Source of the DNA: Tabrizicola sp.
GTDB lineage: Bacteria; Pseudomonadota; Alphaproteobacteria; Rhodobacterales; Rhodobacteraceae
Reading direction: 5' to 3'
NCBI RefSeq assembly: GCF_022842145.1
Contig: NZ_JALHQD010000006.1
Span: 1 to 64,000 of the forward strand
DNA length: 64,000 nt
Part shown: positions 47,705 through 56,847 of the stretch, one piece after another
Position numbering within the stretch: position 1 is the first letter of the stretch
How the letters are laid out: every line of letters begins with the position of its first letter
Position numbers and translations under genes: made by a program
Notes under the pieces: generated by a model
Database searches by the model: none
The model's input: only the letters and a program-made list of their open reading frames with translations
Told to the model about the DNA's origin: nothing

Positions 47705-47779
47705 GGGCGATTAGCTCAGCGGTAGAGCGCTTCGTTCACATCGAAGATGTCAGCGGTTCAAATCCGTTATCGCCCACCA
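47705..47779 (+). tRNA. tRNA-Val (anticodon CAC)
   Basis: The 75-nt cloverleaf includes an encoded CCA: acceptor GGGCGAT pairs with ATCGCCC, the anticodon stem is CTTCG/CGAAG with loop TTCACAT, and the T-loop is TTCAAAT. The CAC anticodon reads GUG valine codons. Confidence 0.95.
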
Positions 47780-47788
47780 TTCTTCCCC

Positions 47789-47815
47789 AAGGCGCGCCCG
47801 AACCGGCGCGTCTTT
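47789..47815 (+). terminator. Terminator between the two tRNA-Val genes
   Basis: AAGGCGCGCC (47789-47798) pairs with GGCGCGTCTT (47805-47814) with one G-U pair, followed by TTT. Confidence 0.6.
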
Positions 47816-47866
47816 GGCATTCCAGGGCTTGCCAGATTCGGGCGGTCGCGGTAGGCACCGGGGTGG

Positions 47867-47942
47867 GGGCGGTTAGCTCAGTTGGTAGAGCGTCTCGTTT
47901 ACACCGAGAATGTCGGGGGTTCGAGTCCCTCACCGCCCACCA
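47867..47942 (+). tRNA. tRNA-Val (anticodon TAC)
   Basis: The 76-nt cloverleaf includes CCA: GGGCGGT pairs with ACCGCCC, the anticodon stem is TCTCG/CGAGA with loop TTTACAC, and the T-loop is TTCGAGT. The TAC anticodon reads GUA and, by wobble, other valine codons. Confidence 0.95.
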
Positions 47943-48034
47943 GTCCCCCCGAACCTGAGTCTCTGCCCCGATTGACGCGGATCAAGGCCCGGGCTTGCCT
48001 TGCGCGTTAGGTTGGTGGCCCGAAAGGTTCCATC

Positions 48035-48751
48035 ATGTCCGACGCCAGCAACATCGTCTTCCGTGCGACCGGTCTGACCAAGGTCTACCGCAACGGCGCG
48101 CTTGAGGTGCACGCCTTGCGCGGGATCGACTTTCAGGCGCGGAAAGGGGAGTTCATCGTCATCCTTGGGCCCTCGGGGTCGGGGAAGTCGACGTTTCTGA
48201 ACATTGTCGGCGGGCTGGACCGCGCTTCGGGCGGAGAGGTCTGGTTCGAAGAGCACCAGCTGACCGCGCTGGACGAGGCTCAGCTGACCCAGTACCGCCG
48301 CGACCACGTGGGTTTTGTCTTCCAGTTCTACAACCTGGTTCCCAGTCTGACTGCCCGCGAGAATGTCCAGCTGGTGACCGAGATCGCCCGCCGCCCGATG
48401 CGGGCCGACGACGCGTTGGCGCTGGTGGGACTGCAGGACCGGGCCAACCACTTCCCCGCGCAGCTGTCCGGGGGGGAACAGCAGCGGGTCGCCATTGCGC
48501 GGGCCATCGCGAAGAACCCCGAAGTGCTTTTGTGCGATGAACCCACGGGAGCCCTGGACAGTGCGACGGGCATCAAGGTGCTGGAGGCGCTGACCCAGGT
48601 GAACCGGGCGGTGGGGGCCACGACACTGGTCATCACCCACAACGCCGCGATCCGCGATATCGCCGACCGGGTGATCCGCTTTGCCGATGGACGGATCATC
48701 GAAGAAACGGTCAACGCCACCAAAAAGCAGCCCTCGGAGGTGGCATGGTGA
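48035..48751 (+). CDS. MacB/LolD-type ABC ATPase
   Basis: The 238-residue ATPase of the MacB/LolD/FtsE group has Walker [31 protein letters not shown], signature [14 protein letters not shown] and Walker [13 protein letters not shown]. It pairs with the FtsX-type permease whose start it overlaps by 7 bp. It works on export or extrusion rather than import. Confidence 0.93.
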   Translation: MSDASNIVFRATGLTKVYRNGALEVHALRGIDFQARKGEFIVILGPSGSGKSTFLNIVGGLDRASGGEVWFEEHQLTALDEAQLTQYRRDHVGFVFQFYNLVPSLTARENVQLVTEIARRPMRADDALALVGLQDRANHFPAQLSGGEQQRVAIARAIAKNPEVLLCDEPTGALDSATGIKVLEALTQVNRAVGATTLVITHNAAIRDIADRVIRFADGRIIEETVNATKKQPSEVAW

Positions 48752-51105
48752 TCTCGCCCCTCCGCCGCAAGGTCCTGCGTGACCTCGCGCGACTGTGGGC
48801 GCAGGTGCTGGCCATCGCGCTGGTGCTGGCGGCGGGGGTGGCGACGCTGATCCTGGGGAACGGGGCTTACGCCTCGCTGTTCGAAACGAGGGCGCGCTAT
48901 TACGAGGAGAACCGCTTCGCCGATGTCTTCGCCGACGTGACCCGCGCGCCAAGGGCGCTTCTGGGTGAGGTCCAGGACATCGAGGGCGTGCTGGATGCCG
49001 AGGCGCGGATCGTGAAGCTGGGTCTTCTGGATCTGCCGGGGATGGTCGAGCCGGGGTCGGTCCTGTTCGTCTCGCTGCCGGACACGGGCGGGTTGAACCG
49101 GCTTTATCTGCGGCTTGGCCGTCTGCCCGAGCCGTTGTCGGCCGAAGAGATCGTCATCAGTGACGGGTTCGCCGCTGCGCATCGGCTGGGGCCGGGCGAC
49201 CGGCTTCCGGTCCTGATGAACGGCAAGCGGCGCGAGTTGCTCATTACCGGCGTGGCACTGTCACCCGAGTTCATCTATGCCTTGGGCCCCGGCCAGATGA
49301 TGCCCGACCCCCGCCGCTTTGGCGTCGTCTGGGCGCCCCGCGCCGGTCTGGAAGCCGCCTATGACCTTGACGGAGCGTTTTCGAACCTGGTCTTGAAGCT
49401 TGCCCCCGGTGCCAGCACGGACCGGGTGATCGAGGCGCTTGACCGGCTGACCGAACGCTATGGCGGGGCAGGGGCCAGGGGGCGAACCGACCAGATCAGC
49501 CACGCCTTCCTGGACGCGGAACTGAAGCAGCTTTGGGCGATGGTGCGGGTGCTGCCGCCGATCTTCCTCTTGGTCGCGGCGATGCTGGTCAACATGACGC
49601 TGTCGCGCCTGATCACCCTGGAACGCGAGCAGATCGGGCTTTTGAAGGCCATCGGCTATACCTCGCGCGCGGTGGCGCAGCATTACGTGGAGTTCGTGGC
49701 CCTGATCGCGGTGGTGGGCATCGCGATCGGCTTTGCCGGTGGGGCCTGGCTGGGGGTGGGGCTGGCGCAGATGTATGCGCGGTTCTTCACCTTTCCCTAC
49801 CTTGTCTTCACCCGCGACCCGCAGCTTTACGGTCTGGCCGCCATGATCACCTTGGCGGCGGCCATTGCCGGTGCGCTTTACGCCGTCCGGTCGGTGGTCA
49901 AATTGCCCCCGGCCGTCGCGATGGCGCCCCCGTCGCCTGCTGTGTACCGGGAGCGCGCCACCTGGCTGCGCCGCCTGCTGAACCTGCCCCAGACCGGGGT
50001 GATGGTCGCCCGCCACCTGCTGCGCTGGCCGCTGCGCACCGCAAGCTCCACCCTTGGCGTGGCGATGGCGGTGGCGATCCTGGTCGCCTCGCTGTGGTCC
50101 TTCGGCTCCATCGACCGGATGATCGACATCACCTTCTTCCGGTCCGAACGCCACGATGCCCAGATCGTCTTTGGCACGCCCGAACCGCTTGGCGCAGCCT
50201 TTGCTGCACGCAACATGCCCGGCGTGATGGTGGCCGAGCCCTTCCGTCAGGTGGCCGCCAAGATCAGCCACCTGGGACACGAGAAGACCCTGGCCATCAT
50301 GGGCCGACCGGCCGAGCCGCACCTGTCGCGCGTGCTTGACCCCGTCTTGCGGCCGATGCCGATGCCCGAGGCGGGCCTGATCCTGTCCGAGGCGCTGGCC
50401 GACGCCCTGCAAGTCCGCCCCGGAGACCGGGTCACTGTCGCGCTGCAGGAGGGTCGCCGCGCCACTGTCACCCTGCCGGTAAGCGGCTTGTCGGTCGGCT
50501 ATGTCGGGCTGGGCGCGGCGATGGAGATCGGCGCGCTGAACCGGTTGATGGGTGAGGGGGCGCTGATTTCGGGCGTCAGCCTGATGATCGACGACGCCCG
50601 CACTGCCGAGTTCTACGCCGCCGCCAAGATCACCCCCAAGACCGAGATGATCAGCGTCACCACCCTGATGCTGACCCGCTTTCGCGAGACCCTGGCCGAA
50701 AACATCACCGTGATGGTCACCGTCTATGTCGTGCTGGCGGGCATCATCGCCGTGGGCGTGGTGTACAACTTTTCGCGCATTGCATTGTCCGAACAGGGCC
50801 GCGAACTGGCCAGCCTCCGCGTCCTGGGCTTCACCAACCGCGAGGTTTCCGGCGTGCTTTTCGGCGAGCTTGCCACCGTGGTCCTGTTGGCGCAGCCTTT
50901 GGGCTGGCTGATCGGCTACGGCATCGCATCGGCGATGGCGGCAGCGTTTTCCTCGGACCTTTACCGCGTGCCCTTCGTCGTCCAGCGCGACGTCTATGCC
51001 ACCGCAACCCTGGTGGTCTGCGCCGCCGCCCTGGCCTCGGCCTGGGCGATCCGGGGGCGGATCAACAATCTCGACATGATCGAAGTCCTGAAGACACGGG
51101 AGTAG
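48745..51105 (+). CDS. FtsX-like ABC permease, duplicated
   Basis: The 786-residue permease contains two FtsX cores: [30 protein letters not shown] in the first half (about 275-305) and [27 protein letters not shown] near the C-terminus, each with periplasmic MacB-type loops. Such fused permeases function with one ATPase and an HlyD-type adaptor in extruding lipids, peptides or drugs. Its neighbours supply both. Confidence 0.92.
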   Translation: MVISPLRRKVLRDLARLWAQVLAIALVLAAGVATLILGNGAYASLFETRARYYEENRFADVFADVTRAPRALLGEVQDIEGVLDAEARIVKLGLLDLPGMVEPGSVLFVSLPDTGGLNRLYLRLGRLPEPLSAEEIVISDGFAAAHRLGPGDRLPVLMNGKRRELLITGVALSPEFIYALGPGQMMPDPRRFGVVWAPRAGLEAAYDLDGAFSNLVLKLAPGASTDRVIEALDRLTERYGGAGARGRTDQISHAFLDAELKQLWAMVRVLPPIFLLVAAMLVNMTLSRLITLEREQIGLLKAIGYTSRAVAQHYVEFVALIAVVGIAIGFAGGAWLGVGLAQMYARFFTFPYLVFTRDPQLYGLAAMITLAAAIAGALYAVRSVVKLPPAVAMAPPSPAVYRERATWLRRLLNLPQTGVMVARHLLRWPLRTASSTLGVAMAVAILVASLWSFGSIDRMIDITFFRSERHDAQIVFGTPEPLGAAFAARNMPGVMVAEPFRQVAAKISHLGHEKTLAIMGRPAEPHLSRVLDPVLRPMPMPEAGLILSEALADALQVRPGDRVTVALQEGRRATVTLPVSGLSVGYVGLGAAMEIGALNRLMGEGALISGVSLMIDDARTAEFYAAAKITPKTEMISVTTLMLTRFRETLAENITVMVTVYVVLAGIIAVGVVYNFSRIALSEQGRELASLRVLGFTNREVSGVLFGELATVVLLAQPLGWLIGYGIASAMAAAFSSDLYRVPFVVQRDVYATATLVVCAAALASAWAIRGRINNLDMIEVLKTRE

Positions 51106-51109
51106 CCCC

Positions 51110-52294
51110 ATGCGCCGCCTGATCCCCATTGCCGCTGCCCTGGCCGTGCTGGCCTTCCTGGTCTGGGCCTTCATGCCGCGCTCGGTCGAGGTCGAACTGG
51201 GCGAGGTTGCGCTGCGCCCGCTGGAGGTCGCGGTCGAGGAGGAAGGCGAGGCGAAGATCCGCGAGGTCTTCACCGTCTCGGCGACCATTACCGGCAAGCT
51301 GCAGCGGATCGGCCTGCATGCCGGCGACGAGGTGACGGAAGGCCAGCCGGTCGCCAGCATCGGTCCGGCGGCTCCGGTTCTTCTGGACAGCCGGGCGCGC
51401 GCGGTGGCCGAGGCGACGGCTGCGGCGGCGCGGGCGGCGACCGAACTGGCCCGCGCCCAGCTTGCCCAGGCCGAAGCCACCCGCGACTTCATGGCCGGAG
51501 AGGCGAGCCGGGCGGTCGCTCTCTTTCAGAAAGGGGCCATGTCCCAGCGCGCCTACGACATCGCGGTCCGCGAGCAGAAGACGGCCGAGGCGGCGGTTTC
51601 CAGCGCGGTGGCGAACCTTGCGGTGCGCGAGAAAGAGCTGGAAAGCGCGCTTGCCGTCCTGAGCCTGGACGGGGCGGGCAGCGGGGCGTCCTGCTGCGTG
51701 GAGATCCTCGCGCCGGTATCGGGAAAGGTCCTGCGGGTGCTTACCGAAAGCGAGCAGGTGGTGCAGACGGGCACGCCGATCCTGGAACTGGGCGATCCCG
51801 GCAATCTGGAAATCGTGGTGGACCTTCTGTCTCGCGATGCAGTGCGGGTGACGGAAGGTGCCGTGGCGATGGTCAGTGGCTGGGGCGGCGCGCCCACGGC
51901 TGCAAAGGTGGAGCGGATCGAACCCGCGGCGGTGACGCGGGTCTCGGCCCTTGGGATCGAAGAGCAGCGGGTGACAGTGATCCTGCGCCTGACCGGTGCC
52001 CGGAGCGACTGGCAAGGGCTGGGCCACGGCTTCCGGGTGATCGCGCGCATCGCCCTTTGGCGCGAGGAGGAGGTGCTGACGATTCCGGTGGGCGCGCTTT
52101 TTCGGGATGGTCCGGACTGGGCGACCTATGCCGAGGCCGACGGCCGCGCCGTCCTGCGCCGGATCACGCTGGGCGAGCGGAACGAGGATTTCGCGCAGGT
52201 GCTGGAAGGGCTGCAGCCGGGCGACCGGGTGATCCTGCATCCGTCCGATCAGGTGGCCGACGGCGTGGGCATCGTGGCGCTGGAGCCGTCCTAG
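51110..52294 (+). CDS. HlyD-family adaptor of the ABC exporter
   Basis: The 394-residue adaptor has an N-terminal membrane anchor (LIPIAAALAVLAFLVWAF), a barrel-sandwich beginning ALRPLEVAVEEEGEAKIREV, an Ala-rich coiled-coil hairpin (about 105-185) and the return segment VEILAPVSGKVLRVL. It starts 4 bp after the permease. Its stop shares the palindrome CTAG with the convergent kinase gene stop. Confidence 0.9.
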   Translation: MRRLIPIAAALAVLAFLVWAFMPRSVEVELGEVALRPLEVAVEEEGEAKIREVFTVSATITGKLQRIGLHAGDEVTEGQPVASIGPAAPVLLDSRARAVAEATAAAARAATELARAQLAQAEATRDFMAGEASRAVALFQKGAMSQRAYDIAVREQKTAEAAVSSAVANLAVREKELESALAVLSLDGAGSGASCCVEILAPVSGKVLRVLTESEQVVQTGTPILELGDPGNLEIVVDLLSRDAVRVTEGAVAMVSGWGGAPTAAKVERIEPAAVTRVSALGIEEQRVTVILRLTGARSDWQGLGHGFRVIARIALWREEEVLTIPVGALFRDGPDWATYAEADGRAVLRRITLGERNEDFAQVLEGLQPGDRVILHPSDQVADGVGIVALEPS

Positions 52295-53490
52295 GTCAGG
52301 ACCGTCCAAAGCGCGGCAAGGCCGGCGGCGACAAAGACTGCGCCTGCGCCGATCACATAGCCGAGGTAGTCCTGCAGAAACCCGCCCTTTGCGGGCGGGA
52401 TGTGGTGGGTCACCGGCCGGGATTGCGGTTTCGGCGCCTCCTCCGTCAGGGCGGCGGGCAGGGGGCCGCCCTCTTCGGCGATGCGGATCCAGTCCAGCCA
52501 GTCCCCGGCCGACTGGATCCGGTCGCGTGGCATGACGCGGACGGCCTTGTCGATGGCCTGCAGGAACCCGTCCGGATAGCCCTGGAACCGGCCGGCCAGC
52601 GGCACATATGGATCAGGCTCGCCCTCGGCCACGCGGGCCAGGCGGCGCTGGCTTTCCGGCGGCGGGCTGCCGGTGATGACATGGTAGAAGGTCGCGCCCA
52701 ACGAATAGAGGTCGCTGGACGGGCTTTGCTCTGCCCCGGTCAGGTAGAATTCCTGCGGCGAGTAGCCTTCCTTGATGACCCGCCGTCCAGTCAGGACCCG
52801 GGTGGCCCGCACCACCTGTTCGCTGGCCGCGCCGAAGTCGATCAGGATCGGGTTGTTGGTCTTGTCGACCAGGATGTTGTCCGGCGAGATGTCGCGGTGC
52901 AGGATGCCGACCTGATGGATGAACTCCACCGCGCCCAGCATCCGCTTCAGCATCAGGACCACCTGCTCGGGCGTGAAAGCCTGGTCGGTTGAATCCAGGA
53001 TGTCGTGCAGGTCGCGGCCTTCGATGTAGTCGATCGCCATATAGGCGGTGTCGTTGTCTTCGAACACCTGATGGACCCCGACGATGTTCGGATGCACGAG
53101 GCGCGCCAGGCTTTTCGCCTCGGCCAGGAAGCTGTCGACGAACCCGCGGAAGTCATCCTGGTGCTTGCGGGACCGGGCGCGCACAAAGCCGGTCGAGCGG
53201 CGGCAAAGCGTGTTCGGAAAACACTCCTTGATGACGACGGTGCGGTCGAGGCTGTCTTTGGCCAGATAGGTGATCCCGAACCCGCCGCTGTTGAGAAAGC
53301 CGATGATGGTGTAGTGCCCGCCCAGCAGCTGGGTGCCCGGCTTCAGATCATCGGCAAAGGCGTCGGGATCGACGCGGCCCAACTCGGCCTCGAGCTGATT
53401 GCTGATCTGTGTCCGCCCCTGCGCCACGTTCATCCTACCGGTCTGATCACTCGCCAACATGACGGTTTCTGCAGGGTCCTGCAGCGCCAT
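52291..53490 (-). CDS. Membrane-anchored Hanks-type Ser/Thr protein kinase
   Basis: The 399 residues include a kinase domain from about residue 55: glycine loop NSGGFGITY, Lys88 in VVIKE, the catalytic loop HRDISPDN (198-205, Asp200) and DFG at 218-220. A proline-containing linker follows. The C-terminal 25 residues (GYVIGAGAVFVAAGLAALWTVL) form a membrane anchor with almost nothing outside. No PASTA or other sensor domain is present. The start is uncertain: Mets at 1, 11 and 20 all precede the domain. It has no obvious phosphatase or substrate gene next to it. Confidence 0.92.
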   Translation of the reverse strand: MALQDPAETVMLASDQTGRMNVAQGRTQISNQLEAELGRVDPDAFADDLKPGTQLLGGHYTIIGFLNSGGFGITYLAKDSLDRTVVIKECFPNTLCRRSTGFVRARSRKHQDDFRGFVDSFLAEAKSLARLVHPNIVGVHQVFEDNDTAYMAIDYIEGRDLHDILDSTDQAFTPEQVVLMLKRMLGAVEFIHQVGILHRDISPDNILVDKTNNPILIDFGAASEQVVRATRVLTGRRVIKEGYSPQEFYLTGAEQSPSSDLYSLGATFYHVITGSPPPESQRRLARVAEGEPDPYVPLAGRFQGYPDGFLQAIDKAVRVMPRDRIQSAGDWLDWIRIAEEGGPLPAALTEEAPKPQSRPVTHHIPPAKGGFLQDYLGYVIGAGAVFVAAGLAALWTVLT

Positions 53491-53896
53491 CGTCTTAGAA
53501 CTAGGTTTACACCGGGTAAAAGCCGCACGGGCCCGGGCCCGCTCCTTGTGGATATTCTACGCAGTCGAGGGCCAGGCGCGCAAACCTGCTGCAAGAGGAT
53601 CGGTGTGCCCGGTCGGCGGTGCACCACCCACACGGATGCCCGGACTTGGGCAAAGCGGGTGGGATGGCACCCTAACAAATTGATTTCAAATGCGTTGCAG
53701 TCAAGTTGCGCAAAATTGCACAGACTTGGCGGTCCGTGGGCACTGTGACAAAAACACCAGCGATCCCAGTGGGATGCGCCGTTATCTCGCCTTAATTCAC
53801 CCGGCTCCTCATCCGCCAGAGGCGTAGGTCGAAGGCTTAACAACCAGAGGTAGAATCCGTCAGTGCGCCAAATATCACCGGACCGATTCGGTTTTG
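53491..53896. other. Intergenic region upstream of the kinase
   Basis: About 400 bp with no convincing gene, noticeably more AT-rich around 53680-53760 and 53840-53890. It contains the 13-bp palindrome ATCCCA-G-TGGGAT (53763-53775) and should hold the kinase promoter. A small RNA is possible but unsupported. Confidence 0.35.
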
Positions 53897-55474
53897 TCAG
53901 TCGCCAGGCCATTCCTTTGCGGTTTGCCCCGGCCGAAGGATCTGAAAGCTGCGGGCGGGCAGGGTCAGCCAGTCGTCCGCCGTCCCGTCGGGCCAGATGA
54001 CCCGCAATTCCACCGTTTCAGCTGCACCAAGGCCGAAGTGGAGCCAGCCGACCGACCCCGAGACGTGACCACCGCCCGACACGATCTCGTGCCGTTCCAC
54101 CTTGTCGCCGCGCCTGATCTCGACCACCGATCCGATGGCATCGCGGTTGACGTTGTCCTGCTGCAGGCGGACCTGCACCCAGCCACCGGCAAGCGCCCCG
54201 GTCTGCCGCCAAAGCTGTGCCGGCTCCCAGCGGTTCACGACGACGAGGTCCAAGAGCCCGTCCAGGTTGAAGTCCACCACCTGCGCGCCACGCGCGATGC
54301 CGAAACTTGCCACCCCCGCGCGGTCGCCGGCTTCGACGAAGGTGCCATCCCCTTGCCCCAGCAGTAGGTTGTTGGGGTCCTTTGCCGCGAAGTCGGGCAT
54401 CTGTGCCACGTTGCCCTTGGCCACGAACAGATCCAGGAGGCCGTCGTTGTTCACATCGGCGAACTGAGGATGCCAGGCGGTCGAAGGGTTTAGGTCGCCC
54501 CCGGTATAGGGCCGGTGCGCCGTGATCCCGGACTTGAAGGCGATGTCGGCAAAGTCGGGCTTGCCCGAGGCGGGGTCCTTCAGCACCTGCAGCTTGTTGT
54601 CGGCCATCGAAGTCAGGTAATAGTCCGGATAGCCGTCCAGGTTCACGTCGGCCGAGGCGATCCCCATTCCCCAGATCCGCAGGCGTTTCCAGCCGTCATC
54701 CTTCTCGGTGTAAAGCCGCGGCGGCTGGCCCGGCTCCAGATGCCACATCTGTTCCTGCCCGCCCTTGTAGTATTCGCGGTCGTTCGACACCCGCAGGGAG
54801 GGATGGCCGGACCGGTTCCAGTCGGTGAAAAGCATCGAAAGCGCGCAGTGCGACGGGGTGAGGGCCAGCGGCGCGGCGAAGCGGTTCGCCTCGGACCCGA
54901 CACCCGGGCGGTGCAGCCAGTTGTCGGTGCACGAGCCCCAGGGGAAGGCCTCTTCCTTGCGGTCGACGTAGTTGCCGACAGCCAGAGTGGGCCAGGTCTG
55001 CCCTTTCTCCCAGATCGCGGCAAAGGCGGTGGACCAGGCGTCGCCACCGTCAAAGCCCCAAGCCTGCGTCGCATCCTCGAACCGGCAGTCGCCAAGGCCG
55101 CGCAACAGGCGGTTTTCGCCCAGCCGCAGGACCACCAGGTCCATTACCCCGTCGCTGTCGATGTCCAGGGGATAGGCACCCAGCACGGCGTCCAGCGACA
55201 CGGCCCCGGTCTTCTCGAAGGCCAGCGCCCCGCCTTTCGGGCTACGGTTGAGATACAGCGCCGAAGGCCCGGCACCGCCGGACAGGAACAGCTCGGGAAA
55301 GCCGTCGCCGGAACAGTCGAAAGTGGCGACACCGCCGCCGACCATGTATTCCCAGTCCCCCTCGAACGGGGTGGTGATGCCGGCGCTGGCGGTTTCCTCG
55401 GTAAAGGTCGGCAGGGCCGGTTCGGCCAGGACTGGGCCCGCAAGGGCAAGGATCAGAAGGCCGGCGCGCATCAT
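53897..55474 (-). CDS. FG-GAP/VCBS-repeat exported protein (CRTAC1-like)
   Basis: The 525-residue protein has a signal peptide (MMRAGLLILALAGPVLA). FG-GAP/VCBS beta-propeller repeats with Ca-binding-like Asp motifs follow (ATFDCSGDGFPELFL; DIDSDGVMDLVVL; DVNLDGYPDYYL; DVNNDGLLDLFV; DFNLDGLLDLVV). It ends in an ASPIC/UnbV domain (DNVNRDAIGSVVEIRRGD). Its ATG overlaps the stop of the haloperoxidase-like gene by 4 bp, so both are made together. Function is unknown; such proteins are periplasmic or secreted. Confidence 0.88.
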   Translation of the reverse strand: MMRAGLLILALAGPVLAEPALPTFTEETASAGITTPFEGDWEYMVGGGVATFDCSGDGFPELFLSGGAGPSALYLNRSPKGGALAFEKTGAVSLDAVLGAYPLDIDSDGVMDLVVLRLGENRLLRGLGDCRFEDATQAWGFDGGDAWSTAFAAIWEKGQTWPTLAVGNYVDRKEEAFPWGSCTDNWLHRPGVGSEANRFAAPLALTPSHCALSMLFTDWNRSGHPSLRVSNDREYYKGGQEQMWHLEPGQPPRLYTEKDDGWKRLRIWGMGIASADVNLDGYPDYYLTSMADNKLQVLKDPASGKPDFADIAFKSGITAHRPYTGGDLNPSTAWHPQFADVNNDGLLDLFVAKGNVAQMPDFAAKDPNNLLLGQGDGTFVEAGDRAGVASFGIARGAQVVDFNLDGLLDLVVVNRWEPAQLWRQTGALAGGWVQVRLQQDNVNRDAIGSVVEIRRGDKVERHEIVSGGGHVSGSVGWLHFGLGAAETVELRVIWPDGTADDWLTLPARSFQILRPGQTAKEWPGD

Positions 55475-56790
55475 GCTTCAGTCCGGAGGGCTGCGGCGAA
55501 GGCCCCGACGGCCCGACCCTGCACAAGACCGGCCTCGTTGCCGAAGCGGAAGTGTATCCCGCCGTAAAGCCGTGACATAGCCGCTTCTTCGGCAGCGGCT
55601 TCGAAGGACGCAAAGCTGCGGACAGGCAGGCCTTCGTCCTCGTGCGTCGCGTCGTCGAAGGCGAAGCTGTCGCCGAAGATCGACGTCAGCACGGTCGAGG
55701 CCGCACCGGACTGGGTGGAATGGCCCGAGGTGTATTCCGGGAAGGGCGGCGTGATCAACAGCGGTTCCCAGGCCGGATCGATGTGGCGCTTGATGTAGGT
55801 GACCGGGCGCAGCAGGTTGTACCTGAACTTCGTCGACCAGCAGGAAATGAAGGCGTCCGCCTGCGCCACGCCCAGCTTGGCCAGGGTCGAGGAGATGACC
55901 TCGACCGGCAGCGCGTCCCGGTCGGCGATCTGCATCACGATCGAGATCCAGTGCCCCGCCGGGGTCGGGGTCAGCATCGCGTCGTCGGACCAGAAACGGG
56001 CGATCAGCTTCTGCTCGTCGGTCAAGGCCTTTGCGGTCTCGACGACCTCAGCGGCAAAGCCGTGGAAGGCCGATCCGGCAGCCTCGTCATAAGCCGGTGG
56101 CGGGGGGGCATCCAGCGCCGCCATGTCGGGCACGGCGAAAGGCCGGTTTCCGCCCCAGGCGGGCAGCAGCGGGGCTTGCTGCAGCCGGATGGCACTGGTC
56201 GGAGCCCAGTCCTGCGGGTTGGTGCCGGGCGTGTAGTCGTGCGGAAAGCCCATGTTCTCGACCACCGCGCCACCATCGGTCGCGGCCCAGGCCAGGATAT
56301 GCGCCGCAATCGCCTGACCATGCGCCACACTGCGGTCGACGACGTCGGTAGCCATCCCGTCGCGCGCGGTGCGGCCCATGATTTCGCCCATCTTCTCCAT
56401 CGCGCGCTGGCCGGTGGGACCCGTGTTGGCGAACAGCTCCAGCACCGCTGCGTTCAGAGCGGCGTGCAGCACGCAAGGCTCGTCGAATGCGCCCTCGCCG
56501 CGGGTGGGCAGCGGGGAAAGGTCGGTCAGCTGTCCGGCAAGGCTGTGCAGCGCGGGGTTGCCCGAGGCCAGCGCCTCATGCGCGGTGACGCCGATATAGG
56601 CGAAGCCACGGGCGGCGACGGGCGGCATGTAGGTTGCCGTGTGCCGCACAAGCTCCAGGATCAGCTTGTGCCAGGTCAGCAGCACCTCGCGCGAGACATC
56701 GGCACGGGCGGCTGCAAGTGCGGGCTTGAGGTGCAGGGCGAACGGCGCGGAAAGGGTAAGCCCAAGAAACTGGCGGCGGCGAAATGGCAT
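55471..56790 (-). CDS. Vanadium-dependent haloperoxidase/PAP2-family protein
   Basis: The 439-residue exported protein has an RR-type signal (MPFRRRQFLGLTLSAPFAL). The vanadate/phosphate-binding motifs are KFRYNLLRP (321-329), TSGH (354-357) and SRLYGGIHF (Ser-Arg 406-407, His413). This set fits both vanadium haloperoxidases and related acid phosphatases. The ATG at 56790 follows GGGAGGA. It is coupled to the CRTAC1-like gene; the pair recurs, from memory, in other bacteria. Halide use cannot be decided from sequence. Confidence 0.88.
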   Translation of the reverse strand: MPFRRRQFLGLTLSAPFALHLKPALAAARADVSREVLLTWHKLILELVRHTATYMPPVAARGFAYIGVTAHEALASGNPALHSLAGQLTDLSPLPTRGEGAFDEPCVLHAALNAAVLELFANTGPTGQRAMEKMGEIMGRTARDGMATDVVDRSVAHGQAIAAHILAWAATDGGAVVENMGFPHDYTPGTNPQDWAPTSAIRLQQAPLLPAWGGNRPFAVPDMAALDAPPPPAYDEAAGSAFHGFAAEVVETAKALTDEQKLIARFWSDDAMLTPTPAGHWISIVMQIADRDALPVEVISSTLAKLGVAQADAFISCWSTKFRYNLLRPVTYIKRHIDPAWEPLLITPPFPEYTSGHSTQSGAASTVLTSIFGDSFAFDDATHEDEGLPVRSFASFEAAAEEAAMSRLYGGIHFRFGNEAGLVQGRAVGAFAAALRTEA

Positions 56791-56847
56791 GGTGTCCTCC
56801 CGGATGCCCGCGTTTCTGTCACGCGCCAGAAGACGTGGCAAACCCTT

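Noticed and set aside
49261-51492. 743-codon open frame antisense to the FtsX permease
   Set aside because: Low-complexity translation without domain features; conflicts with a clear permease.
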